The notes below the pieces were generated by a model. That model was not told the DNA's origin, ran no database searches, and was given only the letters and a program-made list of their open reading frames with translations. Made by a program: the position numbers and the translations under genes. From Lewinella sp. (lineage in GTDB: Bacteria; Bacteroidota; Bacteroidia; Chitinophagales; Saprospiraceae), in NCBI GenBank assembly GCA_020436695.1, contig JAGQXH010000009.1, positions 1 through 32,607 of the forward strand: a stretch of 32,607 bases of DNA, read 5' to 3'. Position 1 is the stretch's first letter. Each line of letters opens with the position of its first letter. This document shows, one piece after another, positions 1 through 7,317 of the stretch.

Positions 1-2
1 GA

Positions 3-191
3 CGTTTTATGTTGCGATCCCTAGCTAAAGTCAATATTGAGTTTGGGCTGCTAGCCATTGCTCATAATATCAAAAAATGGTGGGCCAAACTCCAACGGGG
101 GCCAATAATCCGCAACTTGGATCCCAAAAACGGACCGATTGGGCCGAATCCTGGCCTTATGTTGGCTTTTTCCCCTAACCCCAGCAGATAA
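3..191 (+). pseudogene. Transposase C-terminal tail, cut by the window edge (IS1182-like)
   Basis: The frame is open from the left edge to the TAA ending at 191. The residues R-F-M-L-R-S-L-A-K-V followed by EFGLLAIAHNIKKW resemble the conserved C-terminal helix of DDE transposases of the IS1182 / DDE_Tnp_1_6 group, which commonly read RGLxKVxxEWxLxxxAHNxxK. The remaining 30 or so residues are a low-complexity tail. Catalytic residues would lie upstream, outside the window, so it cannot be said whether the copy is intact. The ATG at 9 is internal to this frame and not a start. The family call rests on one motif; another DDE family is possible. Confidence 0.55.
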
Positions 192-263
192 TGGCTCTGA
201 TCGCAGGTGAAAAAGGTCTCGCTCTGGGGCATGTCACCATCAATGAGGTAGTATCGAAAATTA

Positions 264-299
264 GAGGCTGCCTCAAAAGCGTACTTTTGAGACAGCCTC
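264..299. terminator. Strong hairpin: bidirectional terminator and/or IS end
   Basis: GAGGCTGCCTCAAAAG (264-279) pairs with CTTTTGAGACAGCCTC (284-299) around the 4-base loop CGTA, with one mismatch. It lies 24 bases beyond the stop of the minus-strand DUF4097-like gene and 72 bases beyond the transposase stop. It is followed by T-rich sequence on both strands. Hairpins of this type occur often in Bacteroidota both as terminators and at IS ends, and the sequence alone does not separate these roles. Confidence 0.7.
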
Positions 300-323
300 C
301 CTTTATTTTGATGGGTTCGGATA

Positions 324-1445
324 TTAGTTCCGGCGCACCTTCAAAGCTCCATACCGCAGTCTTGCCTTGATCACACCTCCGGAGCTGCCCGTATGGCCCT
401 TAACTTCGTGAGCGTTCATTTTTTCTTTTTCGTAGTCCACCTGCAGATCGCGGGGATAACCGATACCGGCATAGATCGCATTGGCGTCCAGTTCGTAGTT
501 GGCATTGCCGGCGATACCTAATTTAAAATCAGTGTAATCTCCAAGCAGCGTAGCTTCGGAAAATCCCTGCCGGATCTCTTCTACCGTAATGTCGCCGTAG
601 CTGATCTCAATATTGAGATTTTTGGAGATGGAGCGGGCGTAGAAGTGCGTATAATCCGAATCGACGTAGATGGATCGGGCCTGCTGGATCTCCAGATTAT
701 CGTATTTACCTGTATTTCTGAATTCACCGACTTCACCCAACTGATAGTTATCGTATTTGGTTTCACTGCGGATATCACCGGCCTTTTCCACAATGATGGT
801 GGAATATTTGCTGTCGATATCTATGTCCCGGGCTTCGGCCAGGGTGATGGTGCAGTGAGCCGACTCGATCTGGGTATTTCCCACCCGGTTGAGAGTGGCT
901 TTGCCGTAAGCGAGATTTAAATTGAGGTCATTTTCCAGTCCGCCCATTTCCAGATTGCCGTATTTGACACTGACATCGGCGCTGCCCCGTAGCGGAGCCA
1001 CCTTGGAATCGCAATAGCTGGCCTGCAGTTCCAACTGGTTGGTTGCAGGTATCCAGACTTCGTAATTGATGGAATAATCGGCCTTTTGGCTCTTGTCGTT
1101 CCACCAACTGCCGGATTGGGATGCGATCTCTGTCCGGGCCCGTACGTAATTGCTGCTGTTGCTGAAATCGATATCGATGCGGTCAAAAATCGACTGGGCG
1201 ACGTCTTCACTGTTGGCTTTGACTTCGATCACTACCTCTACTTTTACCCGGTTGCGATCCCAGGTCTGGATATTGACTTTACCGTACTTATTGTAAATAC
1301 CGGTGGTGCCGTCGGCACTGATATCGAACTCCTTTTTAATAGTTTTGGTAAACTCCCGGCTGGCCTGCGGCGACAAGCTGCAGAGGGTGAAAATAGCCAG
1401 GGCAAGACCCAGAAAACCAAACTTATATTTAAATGCTAGTTTCAT
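324..1445 (-). CDS. Exported DUF4097-like beta-repeat protein
   Basis: A 373-residue protein. The ATG at 1445 is chosen over an in-frame TTG at 1463 because it directly precedes a signal peptide (MKLAFKYKFGFLGLALAIF, cleavage probably near the SPQAS segment). The mature protein is built of short repeating beta segments rich in D/N, Y and K, such as SVKYGNLEM, DIDSKYSTI, NTGKYDNLEI and IEISYGDITV. This is the pattern of DUF4097 / putative adhesin beta-solenoid proteins. It is the last gene of an operon with an anti-sigma-like protein and an ECF sigma factor, and its start overlaps the end of the preceding gene by 17 bases, suggesting translational coupling. DUF4097 genes often follow sigma/anti-sigma pairs in Bacteroidota. 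An envelope sensor or structural role is inferred; no enzymatic motif is visible. Confidence 0.85.
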   Translation of the reverse strand: MKLAFKYKFGFLGLALAIFTLCSLSPQASREFTKTIKKEFDISADGTTGIYNKYGKVNIQTWDRNRVKVEVVIEVKANSEDVAQSIFDRIDIDFSNSSNYVRARTEIASQSGSWWNDKSQKADYSINYEVWIPATNQLELQASYCDSKVAPLRGSADVSVKYGNLEMGGLENDLNLNLAYGKATLNRVGNTQIESAHCTITLAEARDIDIDSKYSTIIVEKAGDIRSETKYDNYQLGEVGEFRNTGKYDNLEIQQARSIYVDSDYTHFYARSISKNLNIEISYGDITVEEIRQGFSEATLLGDYTDFKLGIAGNANYELDANAIYAGIGYPRDLQVDYEKEKMNAHEVKGHTGSSGGVIKARLRYGALKVRRN

Positions 1446-1983
1446 GTTTTGGACGATTATCAATGGCGGGCGCGTCGGTGGCCCGGATGCGCTCCAATAC
1501 CCGTTCCAGGATCTGTACTTTCAGTTTGTAGCTGCGTAGCAGATTGGTAACGATCTCCTGTTCCATACCGACGGGAGCTTTCGCAATTTCGGCCCGCAGT
1601 TCTTCCATGGTCTCATCGATCTGGGCGAAATCAGCGGCTACACTTTCCCGCTGTGGATAATTGGCCAGGAGCGCAAATTTTTCATTGATCTGTTGATTGT
1701 AAAAAGATTCAAGTTCGGCCAGATCGGGCGATATACGTGCCAGTGTTTCGGCTGTGCTCTCTACGGAAGAGGAGCCCCGGCTCAACTGATGACCGATCAG
1801 TGCCCCGGCTACCAGGAGTAACATAACGGCTGCAACGGACTGCAAAATGCGCCGGAGATGAAAAAATCTGGATTTTTTAGGCTCCAATGCACGGTCGATA
1901 TCTGCCCAAACCTTCAGGCTGGGACGAGCATCATCGAATGCTTCCCGGTTGGCCTGAATGAATTGTTCTAGATGATCTTGCAT
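1429..1983 (-). CDS. Putative anti-sigma factor, single-pass membrane protein
   Basis: A 184-residue protein with an N-terminal cytoplasmic segment of about 45 residues (acidic, then the basic patch EPKKSRFFHLRR), one transmembrane helix (about 48-66, SVAAVMLLLVAGALIGHQL) and an extracytoplasmic helical region of about 115 residues. It lies directly downstream of an ECF sigma factor and overlaps the next gene, an exported DUF4097-like protein. This arrangement fits an anti-sigma factor holding the sigma factor at the membrane. I see no zinc-binding HxxxCxxC motif, so it would be a non-ZAS type. The role comes from topology and neighbours, not from a recognised domain. Confidence 0.75.
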   Translation of the reverse strand: MQDHLEQFIQANREAFDDARPSLKVWADIDRALEPKKSRFFHLRRILQSVAAVMLLLVAGALIGHQLSRGSSSVESTAETLARISPDLAELESFYNQQINEKFALLANYPQRESVAADFAQIDETMEELRAEIAKAPVGMEQEIVTNLLRSYKLKVQILERVLERIRATDAPAIDNRPKHETSI

Positions 1984-2089
1984 AATGTTTATTTTGACGG
2001 TGCCCGGTAAACGGTATGCTATTGATTATAACCGCTTCCTGAGCAACCCTGTTTTTTTATTCCCGGTTAAGTTTTCATGGTTAGACCTT

Positions 2090-2692
2090 TCACTCCCGGA
2101 AATTTCTACGATTTTTTTCGTGTTCAACTAAAATGTCCTGCAACTTCCGTCTGGCCCGGCTGTACTGGGATTTGGAAGTCGCCTCGGTCACACCGAGTAT
2201 TTCACCTATCTCTTTATGGTCATATCCCTCCAGGCAATACAGAGAAAATACGACCCGGTAGCCGTCCGGCAATTCCATGATGGCGGCTTTTACTTTATCT
2301 ACGCTCAGGCCCACAATGCCTGGTTCGTTGGCAGCCGGCTGATGGTCGTGCCGGTCCACATCCAGTTCTTCCAGCGGCAGTCGGCGTTTTTTCAGGAAGT
2401 TGATGCAGTTGTTGATCACGATCCGTTTGATCCAGGCCCCAACCGACGACTGGAAACGGAAAGTATCCAGACGGGTAAAAATGTCGACGAATGAGTTCTG
2501 TAGCAAATCTTCAGCATCCGTTTCGTTTTTCACCATCCGCAGGCACACGTTAAACATGGCTTTACCGTACAATCGATACAGCTCGAATTGTGCCTGGCGG
2601 TCTCCGCGTTTACACGCCTCAACGATCGCTCGGTGGGTGTCGGCGTAGTCCAATTTTTTTACAGCGGGTTGCTTAGAGCCGGCTGTCCGCAT
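2090..2692 (-). CDS. ECF-type RNA polymerase sigma-70 factor
   Basis: A 200-residue protein from the ATG at 2692; an in-frame TTG at 2740 gives a non-conserved extension. Sigma region 2 spans about residues 33-100 (DAEDLLQNSFVDIFTRL, then VGAWIKRIVINNCINFLKKR). Sigma region 4 spans about 128-185, with LPDGYRVVFSLYCLEGYDHKEI and the helix-turn-helix GEILGVTEATSKSQYSRARRKL. Region 3 is absent, as expected for ECF factors. It directs RNA polymerase to a small regulon, probably including its own operon. It is first in an operon with the membrane anti-sigma-like protein (106-base gap) and the DUF4097-like protein, and is divergent from a propeller lipoprotein. Confidence 0.95.
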   Translation of the reverse strand: MRTAGSKQPAVKKLDYADTHRAIVEACKRGDRQAQFELYRLYGKAMFNVCLRMVKNETDAEDLLQNSFVDIFTRLDTFRFQSSVGAWIKRIVINNCINFLKKRRLPLEELDVDRHDHQPAANEPGIVGLSVDKVKAAIMELPDGYRVVFSLYCLEGYDHKEIGEILGVTEATSKSQYSRARRKLQDILVEHEKNRRNFRE

Positions 2693-2979
2693 GGCTCGAC
2701 AATTTAATGATACAGTAGGGTGATTCTCGGTCGGGACCAATGGTGTTTATGGCTATTTAACCGGATAGTGAGGTGTTTTCACATACAATTACGCCATGCG
2801 TTTGAACCGAACCGCAATGTTAATGACAAGCTGGGGGAGGAATGGTTGCATTTTGAGGGGAATTTTTTTGGTGTTGGAATAATAAGGCGCGATACTTTTT
2901 TACACCCCATTTACATCATTTTACATCGAAATGAGCCCCCAAAAGCTACTTAACGGTACTTTGGCTGAAAATATGACCA

Positions 2980-4020
2980 ATGAATAGCTCTCATTATTTT
3001 CCATACCTCCTTTACTTAGTGGTGATTACTACTTCCTGCCGTGGACAGCAACCTGCGGACCGACCGGAAAAAACTCCGCTTATTCCGACGGTGATCAATA
3101 CGCAGGATGTTGACCCCTATTTTGTCGCATCCGAAGCGATTACCACACCTTACGGCCCTACTAGTATCACCCGCACTATCATAGAAGATAGCAAGGGCAA
3201 TATCTGGCTGGCTACCTGGCAGGGCATCATTCGCTACGATGGAAAAACCTTTACCAATTTTACGAGTAAAGACAACCTGAGAAAGTTTCATGCATTTTCT
3301 GTTCTGGAAGATCGAAAGGGAAACATCTGGTTTGCTACTATTGGTGCAGGGGTTTACCGTTACGACGGACAATCATTTGTGAATTACACCAGCAAAGAGG
3401 GACTCGCGAACGACCGGGTCATTTATATCTATGAGGATACCGCCGGCAATATATGGTTCGGTGGCGAAGGTGGGATCAGCTGTTTTGATGGAAAGTCCTT
3501 TCGCAATTATACGACGGAAGAAGGCTTGACCAGCAATGACGTGAATACCATTATCGAAGACAAAACCGGAAAGTTTTGGATCGGCACCAGAGGGCAAGCC
3601 TGTACTTTTGATGGAAAAACATTTACTGTATTAACGAATCCATTCGGCAAACCCTTCGAGAATGTTCGTTTGATCATGGAAGATAGCCGGGGCCATATCT
3701 GGCTGGGCGGCAACGATGGGCTCTGGCGCTACGATGGCATGTTGTTTACTAACTACTCCACCCATTTTGTCGGTTATATCTATGAAGACCACAAAGGCAA
3801 TATCTGGACCAGTTCGGAAGGTATCAATTCACGCAACTGGGTACTTTCCCGCTACGATACAGGCGGGACGACTGCCACTCAGATAAGGTCGGAAGAGGGT
3901 ATGTATTTTGGAATTGCAGAAGACCGGGAAGGAGGGATATGGGTAGGCACCCTGAACGGCGTGTGTCGCTATGATGGAACTTCGTTTAATTACTTCAGGG
4001 ATGAGAAGACCCGGGATTGA
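2980..4020 (+). CDS. Seven-blade Reg_prop beta-propeller lipoprotein
   Basis: A 346-residue protein with a short hydrophobic leader ending in TTSC (C20), a weak lipobox, so it is probably a lipoprotein. Seven repeats of the form ED-x-x-G-N-I-W...YDG-x-x-F follow, beginning near residues 68, 108, 149, 189, 230, 266 and 313. This is the two-component regulator propeller (Reg_prop) repeat normally found in the sensor half of hybrid two-component systems. Here it is free-standing: no transmembrane helix, kinase or response-regulator domain follows. Seven blades can close one complete propeller, whereas the hybrid sensors usually carry two. It is transcribed divergently from the ECF sigma operon and could be a ligand-binding or scaffold protein. 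The ligand is unknown. Confidence 0.85.
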   Translation: MNSSHYFPYLLYLVVITTSCRGQQPADRPEKTPLIPTVINTQDVDPYFVASEAITTPYGPTSITRTIIEDSKGNIWLATWQGIIRYDGKTFTNFTSKDNLRKFHAFSVLEDRKGNIWFATIGAGVYRYDGQSFVNYTSKEGLANDRVIYIYEDTAGNIWFGGEGGISCFDGKSFRNYTTEEGLTSNDVNTIIEDKTGKFWIGTRGQACTFDGKTFTVLTNPFGKPFENVRLIMEDSRGHIWLGGNDGLWRYDGMLFTNYSTHFVGYIYEDHKGNIWTSSEGINSRNWVLSRYDTGGTTATQIRSEEGMYFGIAEDREGGIWVGTLNGVCRYDGTSFNYFRDEKTRD

Positions 4021-4059
4021 ATGGTTCCAGCGGCCATATAGTTTGTAAGGATGCAATTT

Positions 4060-4737
4060 TTACCCTTCTACATTCTCCTGAAAATACAACTTCCGATTGG
4101 TCATATCAAAAGCCGTAAGTTGATGCAGCCCCCGCCGATCGTATACACAGCCGCTGTCCAATACCATAAACTGCAGAATATCCAGGCCGGCGTACATGCG
4201 CAGTATGTCGTCTACATAGGTGGGCGTATGGCCGTGCAGAATGATGCGATCCTGAAGCCAGTCTTTATTAATTCGCGTATACCAGTAGCGTTCCCAGATC
4301 ATGGAGGAAAGATCGTCCAGTGGATTGGCAATCCGGAAATTGAGTCCGGCATGTACCAGTAGAAAACCATCTACTTCGTGGTAATAGGGTAGGGTTGACA
4401 TAAAATCGAGGTGCCCCATCGGAATATCCCGAGGATGGTGGCAACCGTAGGAGAGCAGGGTATCCGGCAGGCCGGGATAGAGATCAAGCGGTGTACCTTC
4501 GGACTCTCCTGCTATTTCCAGAAACATCGCCTCATGATTGCCGGTGAGGCAAAGTATTTCATGACCTTGTTCCCGGAGCTTAAGAATGAGATCGATCACT
4601 CCTTTACTATCTGGTCCACGATCAATATAGTCACCCAACAGATATAGCTCGTCTTCACTCGTATAAGCAATTTTATCGAGAAGCGCTTTAAAGGAATCCA
4701 GGCATCCGTGTATGTCGGTGATAGCAATGCGACGCAT
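4060..4737 (-). CDS. PPP-family metallophosphatase (Ser/Thr phosphatase-like)
   Basis: A 225-residue protein with all calcineurin-like metal-binding motifs in order: DIHG (D8, H10), GDYIDRG (D36), GNHE (N67, H68), a histidine in HAGL (H129) and HGHT (H168, H170). These coordinate a di-metal centre that hydrolyses phosphomonoesters. The length and motif spacing match the bacterial PrpA/PrpB-like phosphatases and the related diadenosine tetraphosphatase group (ApaH-like). The substrate, whether phosphoprotein or dinucleotide, cannot be decided. No signal peptide is present, so it is cytoplasmic. It is convergent with the propeller lipoprotein and transcribed separately from the acetyltransferase upstream. 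Confidence 0.9.
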   Translation of the reverse strand: MRRIAITDIHGCLDSFKALLDKIAYTSEDELYLLGDYIDRGPDSKGVIDLILKLREQGHEILCLTGNHEAMFLEIAGESEGTPLDLYPGLPDTLLSYGCHHPRDIPMGHLDFMSTLPYYHEVDGFLLVHAGLNFRIANPLDDLSSMIWERYWYTRINKDWLQDRIILHGHTPTYVDDILRMYAGLDILQFMVLDSGCVYDRRGLHQLTAFDMTNRKLYFQENVEG

Positions 4738-4786
4738 GTTTCCGGCTGGTGGTTTTTAGTGAAATGCAAATATAGGGCAAGACAGA

Positions 4787-4844
4787 ATATTGTGATGTGG
4801 TGAGTGGGTGATTCACTACATCATCATATCACAATATCACCACA
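4787..4844. repeat. Inverted-repeat element between two minus-strand genes, possible terminator
   Basis: ATATTGTGAT (4787-4796) and ATCACAATAT (4828-4837) are perfect 10-base arms. Inside them a second weaker pairing, GTGAGTG with CACTACATC, continues the stem. A further partial copy (TCACCACAT) follows at 4837-4845. It lies just past the stop of the minus-strand acetyltransferase and may terminate it. There is no clear T-tract. Confidence 0.5.
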
Positions 4845-4852
4845 TGTCAACA

Positions 4853-5353
4853 TCACAGTCTCATCTGCATAAAGATCAGGTCCAGCCACCGGTCGAATTT
4901 ATAACCCACCTCCCGGAAATGAGCCACCTTTTCAAAACCCATTTTTTCGTGGAAAGCGACACTGCCCTTATTTTCGGTATCGATGCCGGCAATCATGATG
5001 TGCAGGCCCTGTGCTTTTGCCCGCCGGATGAGTTCTTCCAGCAGTGCACGACCGATACCCCTTTGGTGAAAATCCTGATGAATGTATACTGAATGTTCCA
5101 CGGTATACCGGTAACCGATCTTATTCCGAAAGGCGCCGTAGGTGCCGTAGCCGATAACCTGACCGTCCAGCTCGGCGACGATCACGGGCCAGCCGCCGGC
5201 TTGTTGCTGTTGTAGCCAGCGTTGCCGGTCATTAAGGGTTTCCGGTTCGTAGCTGTAGTTGGTGGTGGTCGTGAGAATGATGTGGTTGACGATGTCCAGA
5301 ATAGCCGGCAGGTCAGTCTCCCGGGCGGTACGGATGTGGTAGTTAGCGTGCAC
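4853..5353 (-). CDS. GNAT acetyltransferase, phosphinothricin acetyltransferase-like
   Basis: A 166-residue protein starting with GTG at 5353; no in-frame ATG is closer. The order IRTARETDLPAILDIVN near the start, then YEPETLNDRQRWL and the acetyl-CoA-binding motif A HQRGIGRALLEELI (about 112-125), ending in GIDTENKGSVAFHEKMGF, is the layout of the PAT/Bar/MnaT (YncA) branch of the GNAT family. Members N-acetylate phosphinothricin-like compounds, methionine sulfoximine or amino acids. The actual substrate cannot be told. The call of a GNAT enzyme is firm and the PAT-like subgroup is good. Confidence 0.88.
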   Translation of the reverse strand: MHANYHIRTARETDLPAILDIVNHIILTTTTNYSYEPETLNDRQRWLQQQQAGGWPVIVAELDGQVIGYGTYGAFRNKIGYRYTVEHSVYIHQDFHQRGIGRALLEELIRRAKAQGLHIMIAGIDTENKGSVAFHEKMGFEKVAHFREVGYKFDRWLDLIFMQMRL

Positions 5354-5363
5354 AATGGTTATT

Positions 5364-5585
5364 TTAGTCGTAAGTGATCATGCGCTCCGCGCAATTATCA
5401 TCCCGTATGAGATCCGGTGGATCGAAATCGGGATCTGAGCGTCGTAAGTCGTTCAATTGCAGTTTGTCGGTGCGATCATCGAATATCAAAAACACACAAC
5501 AATCCTTTCGGCAAATATGAGCTTTTTGATAAAAAGTAAGCGTCACTGACATAAGGTTGACAGTCACAACCGCGAATTTTCCCAT
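5364..5585 (-). CDS. Doubtful small ORF upstream of the acetyltransferase
   Basis: An open frame of 73 codons ends 10 bases before the GTG start of the acetyltransferase. The 3' half is acidic and looks codon-like (DLRRSDPDFDPPDLI). The 5' part runs to 14 bases from the divergent GyrI-like start, leaving no room for promoters, so if anything is translated it is probably a shorter version from an internal GTG near 5495. No family is recognised. It may be only the promoter region of the two divergent genes. Confidence 0.2.
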   Translation of the reverse strand: MGKFAVVTVNLMSVTLTFYQKAHICRKDCCVFLIFDDRTDKLQLNDLRRSDPDFDPPDLIRDDNCAERMITYD

Positions 5586-5599
5586 AAAATTTCGAGGGT

Positions 5600-6223
5600 A
5601 TGGAAAAGTTAGATCTCAAGAAAAAGTACAAAAGCTATTACTCAGCAGCAAGTCACCCCGAGATCCGGGAGATCGAAGCGGCACAGTATCTGAGTATTCT
5701 GGGTAAAGGTGATCCCGATTCTACGGTTTACGCCGAAAGAGTAGGGGCCTTATTTGCAGTAAGCTACGGGCTGAAATTTGCTTTTAAGGCCAGGAACATG
5801 GATTTTGTGGTAGCCAAACTGGAAGGGCTGTGGTGGTTTGACGAACAGCAATTCGGTACACCGGACTTAAGCGAAGCACCGCAAAAAATACCGCGCAGTG
5901 AATGGCAATGGCGCATGATGATCCGCATACCGGAATATGTGCGGGAGGAGGATCTCGGTCCGGTCAGGGAAGAAGTGGCGACAAGAAAAAATATAGTCCT
6001 GGCCCGGGAGGTAGAATGTTATCGCACGCCGCCGGAAAAAGTCGTGCAAATGATGCATGTCGGCCCTTTCAATCGCGAGGTAGAGAGCCTGTTGCAGATA
6101 CAGGCTTTTTGTCAAGAACGGGGATTGCAAAAAGCCGGTCTGCACCATGAGATCTATTTGAGTGATATTAAAAAGGTGGATCCGGAGAAATGGCGGACCA
6201 TATTGCGTGAACCGGTACAATAG
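5600..6223 (+). CDS. GyrI-like small-molecule-binding domain protein
   Basis: A 207-residue cytoplasmic protein preceded by a GAGGG ribosome-binding site. It matches the GyrI-like / SOUL-type effector-binding fold of stand-alone Bacteroidota and Firmicutes proteins. The N-terminus reads MEKLDLKKKYKSYYS, followed by PEIREIEAAQYLSILGKGDP, then LEGLWWFD, then RIPEYV, and late in the protein VVQMMHVGPF. It has no DNA-binding domain, unlike Rob or BmrR. Related proteins bind or hydrolyse amphipathic cyclic compounds. The next gene, DUF1801-like, follows after 57 bases on the same strand, so the two may be co-transcribed. Confidence 0.85.
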   Translation: MEKLDLKKKYKSYYSAASHPEIREIEAAQYLSILGKGDPDSTVYAERVGALFAVSYGLKFAFKARNMDFVVAKLEGLWWFDEQQFGTPDLSEAPQKIPRSEWQWRMMIRIPEYVREEDLGPVREEVATRKNIVLAREVECYRTPPEKVVQMMHVGPFNREVESLLQIQAFCQERGLQKAGLHHEIYLSDIKKVDPEKWRTILREPVQ

Positions 6224-6280
6224 GAACTTTGTGTCAGGTGCGAGGTATTCGGGAGTATCAGAAAAAGTCAAAGGGTAAAT

Positions 6281-6721
6281 ATGTCGGAGGAAAAAAGAAA
6301 AATGCAGTCGGTCAGTTTTGCCGGCGTAGGCGAAATGCTGGCCTACCTGCCCGAAGATCAGTTGCTGATCACGGAGCGTTTGCGCGAACTGATCCTGGAA
6401 TGTCTGCCGGGCGTAAAGGAAAAACTATCCTTTAATGTACCCTTCTTTTCCATACATAAAAATGTCTGTTTTATCTGGCCGGGAGCGATCCCCTGGGGAA
6501 AAACAACCTGGGAGGGGGTAGAATTGGGGTTCAGCTACGGCCACTTGTTACACGATCCCGGTGAATATCTCTACCACGGTACGCGTAAGCAGGTCTATTC
6601 CAAACGGTACCATACGTTGGAAGAGATCGATGAAGAGGTGATCCGGCATTTTTTGCTGGAATCCCTGGAGCTGGATGAGTTGATCTTTCGGGAAAAGATG
6701 ATGAACCGGCGGAAAAGATGA
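6281..6721 (+). CDS. DUF1801 domain protein
   Basis: A 146-residue cytoplasmic protein. The stretch LPEDQLLITERLRELILECLPGVKEKLSFNVPFFSIHKNVCFIWP, described here by position (about 24-68), carries the usual DUF1801 features: a helix with paired leucines, then a G-x-K-E/W-x-x-x-x-Y/F strand segment. These proteins resemble iron-sulfur-scaffold-like or YdhG-type folds and have no established function. An ATG inside AAATATGTCGG is used. The C-terminus is strongly basic (MMNRRKR). It probably shares transcription with the GyrI-like gene upstream. Confidence 0.75.
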   Translation: MSEEKRKMQSVSFAGVGEMLAYLPEDQLLITERLRELILECLPGVKEKLSFNVPFFSIHKNVCFIWPGAIPWGKTTWEGVELGFSYGHLLHDPGEYLYHGTRKQVYSKRYHTLEEIDEEVIRHFLLESLELDELIFREKMMNRRKR

Positions 6722-6739
6722 CCAAGAGTATTGGCCTAC

Positions 6740-6776
6740 AGGCGGAGAAAGTAAGCCCGCCTATCCAAGTTGGATA
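6740..6776 (+). terminator. Weak paired hairpins after the DUF1801 gene
   Basis: AGGCGG (6740-6745) can pair with CCGCCT (6757-6762). It is followed at once by TATCCAA-G-TTGGATA (6762-6776), a near-perfect small palindrome. The site is 19 bases after the DUF1801 stop. There is no clear T-tract, so terminator function is tentative. Confidence 0.3.
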
Positions 6777-6884
6777 AACACTGAAGTTAGAGCGAACTAA
6801 GCTTTAGAATCCCGGGATAAAAGTAGAAGTCGCTCAACTACTATACCCATAGTTGCATTTTTAATAACCGTCAATCGTCAAAAT

Positions 6885-7244
6885 ATGCCCATCACAAACA
6901 CCCGTTACGTTCTCGCCGTATCCGATCTAGCCCGATCCGTTGATTATTATACCCAACAACTGGGGTTCTCCATCCGCTTCGCCTTTCCCGGCTGGACTTA
7001 TGTACAACGTGATCAGTGCATCATAATGTTGGGAGAATGCCCGAATGAGATCCCACCTACTGCGTTGGGCGATCATGCCTATTTTGCCTATATCGAAGTG
7101 GAAGATATTGATGCTTTGCACGAAGAATACAGCCAAAAGGAAGTCCGTTTTCGCAAAAGCCTGCGTACCGAAGACTGGGGTATGAAGGAATTTGCCGTGC
7201 AGACTATTGACGGCCATCGCATTATGTTTGGTGAAGAAGCATAA
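6885..7244 (+). CDS. VOC-family (glyoxalase/bleomycin-resistance fold) protein
   Basis: A 119-residue protein of one VOC module pair. It starts with YVLAVSDLARSVDYYTQQLGF, the typical first beta-alpha-beta unit, described at about residues 8-28. A second half follows with HAYFAYIEVEDIDALHEEY and ends in DGHRIMFGE, where the final acidic residue is the usual metal ligand. Members include glyoxalases, dioxygenases and antibiotic-binding proteins; metal ligands alone do not tell which. It stands alone, 163 bases after the DUF1801 gene, with the kinase gene 73 bases downstream on the same strand. Confidence 0.85.
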   Translation: MPITNTRYVLAVSDLARSVDYYTQQLGFSIRFAFPGWTYVQRDQCIIMLGECPNEIPPTALGDHAYFAYIEVEDIDALHEEYSQKEVRFRKSLRTEDWGMKEFAVQTIDGHRIMFGEEA

Positions 7245-7317
7245 TCCTGAACGATTGGCGGATTTTTGTTAAGTTTGAAGGTGAAACCATCACCCTCCAG
7301 CTAAGCGGACCGCATTC

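Noticed and set aside
645-1539. Plus-strand open frames across the DUF4097 and anti-sigma genes
   Set aside because: They are shadows of the minus-strand genes, which have signal peptide, membrane helix and operon context.
4853-7244. Drug-resistance cluster (PAT-like, GyrI-like, VOC) together with the beta-lactamase
   Set aside because: The genes are common housekeeping families, lie on both strands in separate units and are 13 kb from the beta-lactamase, with no mobile element between them.
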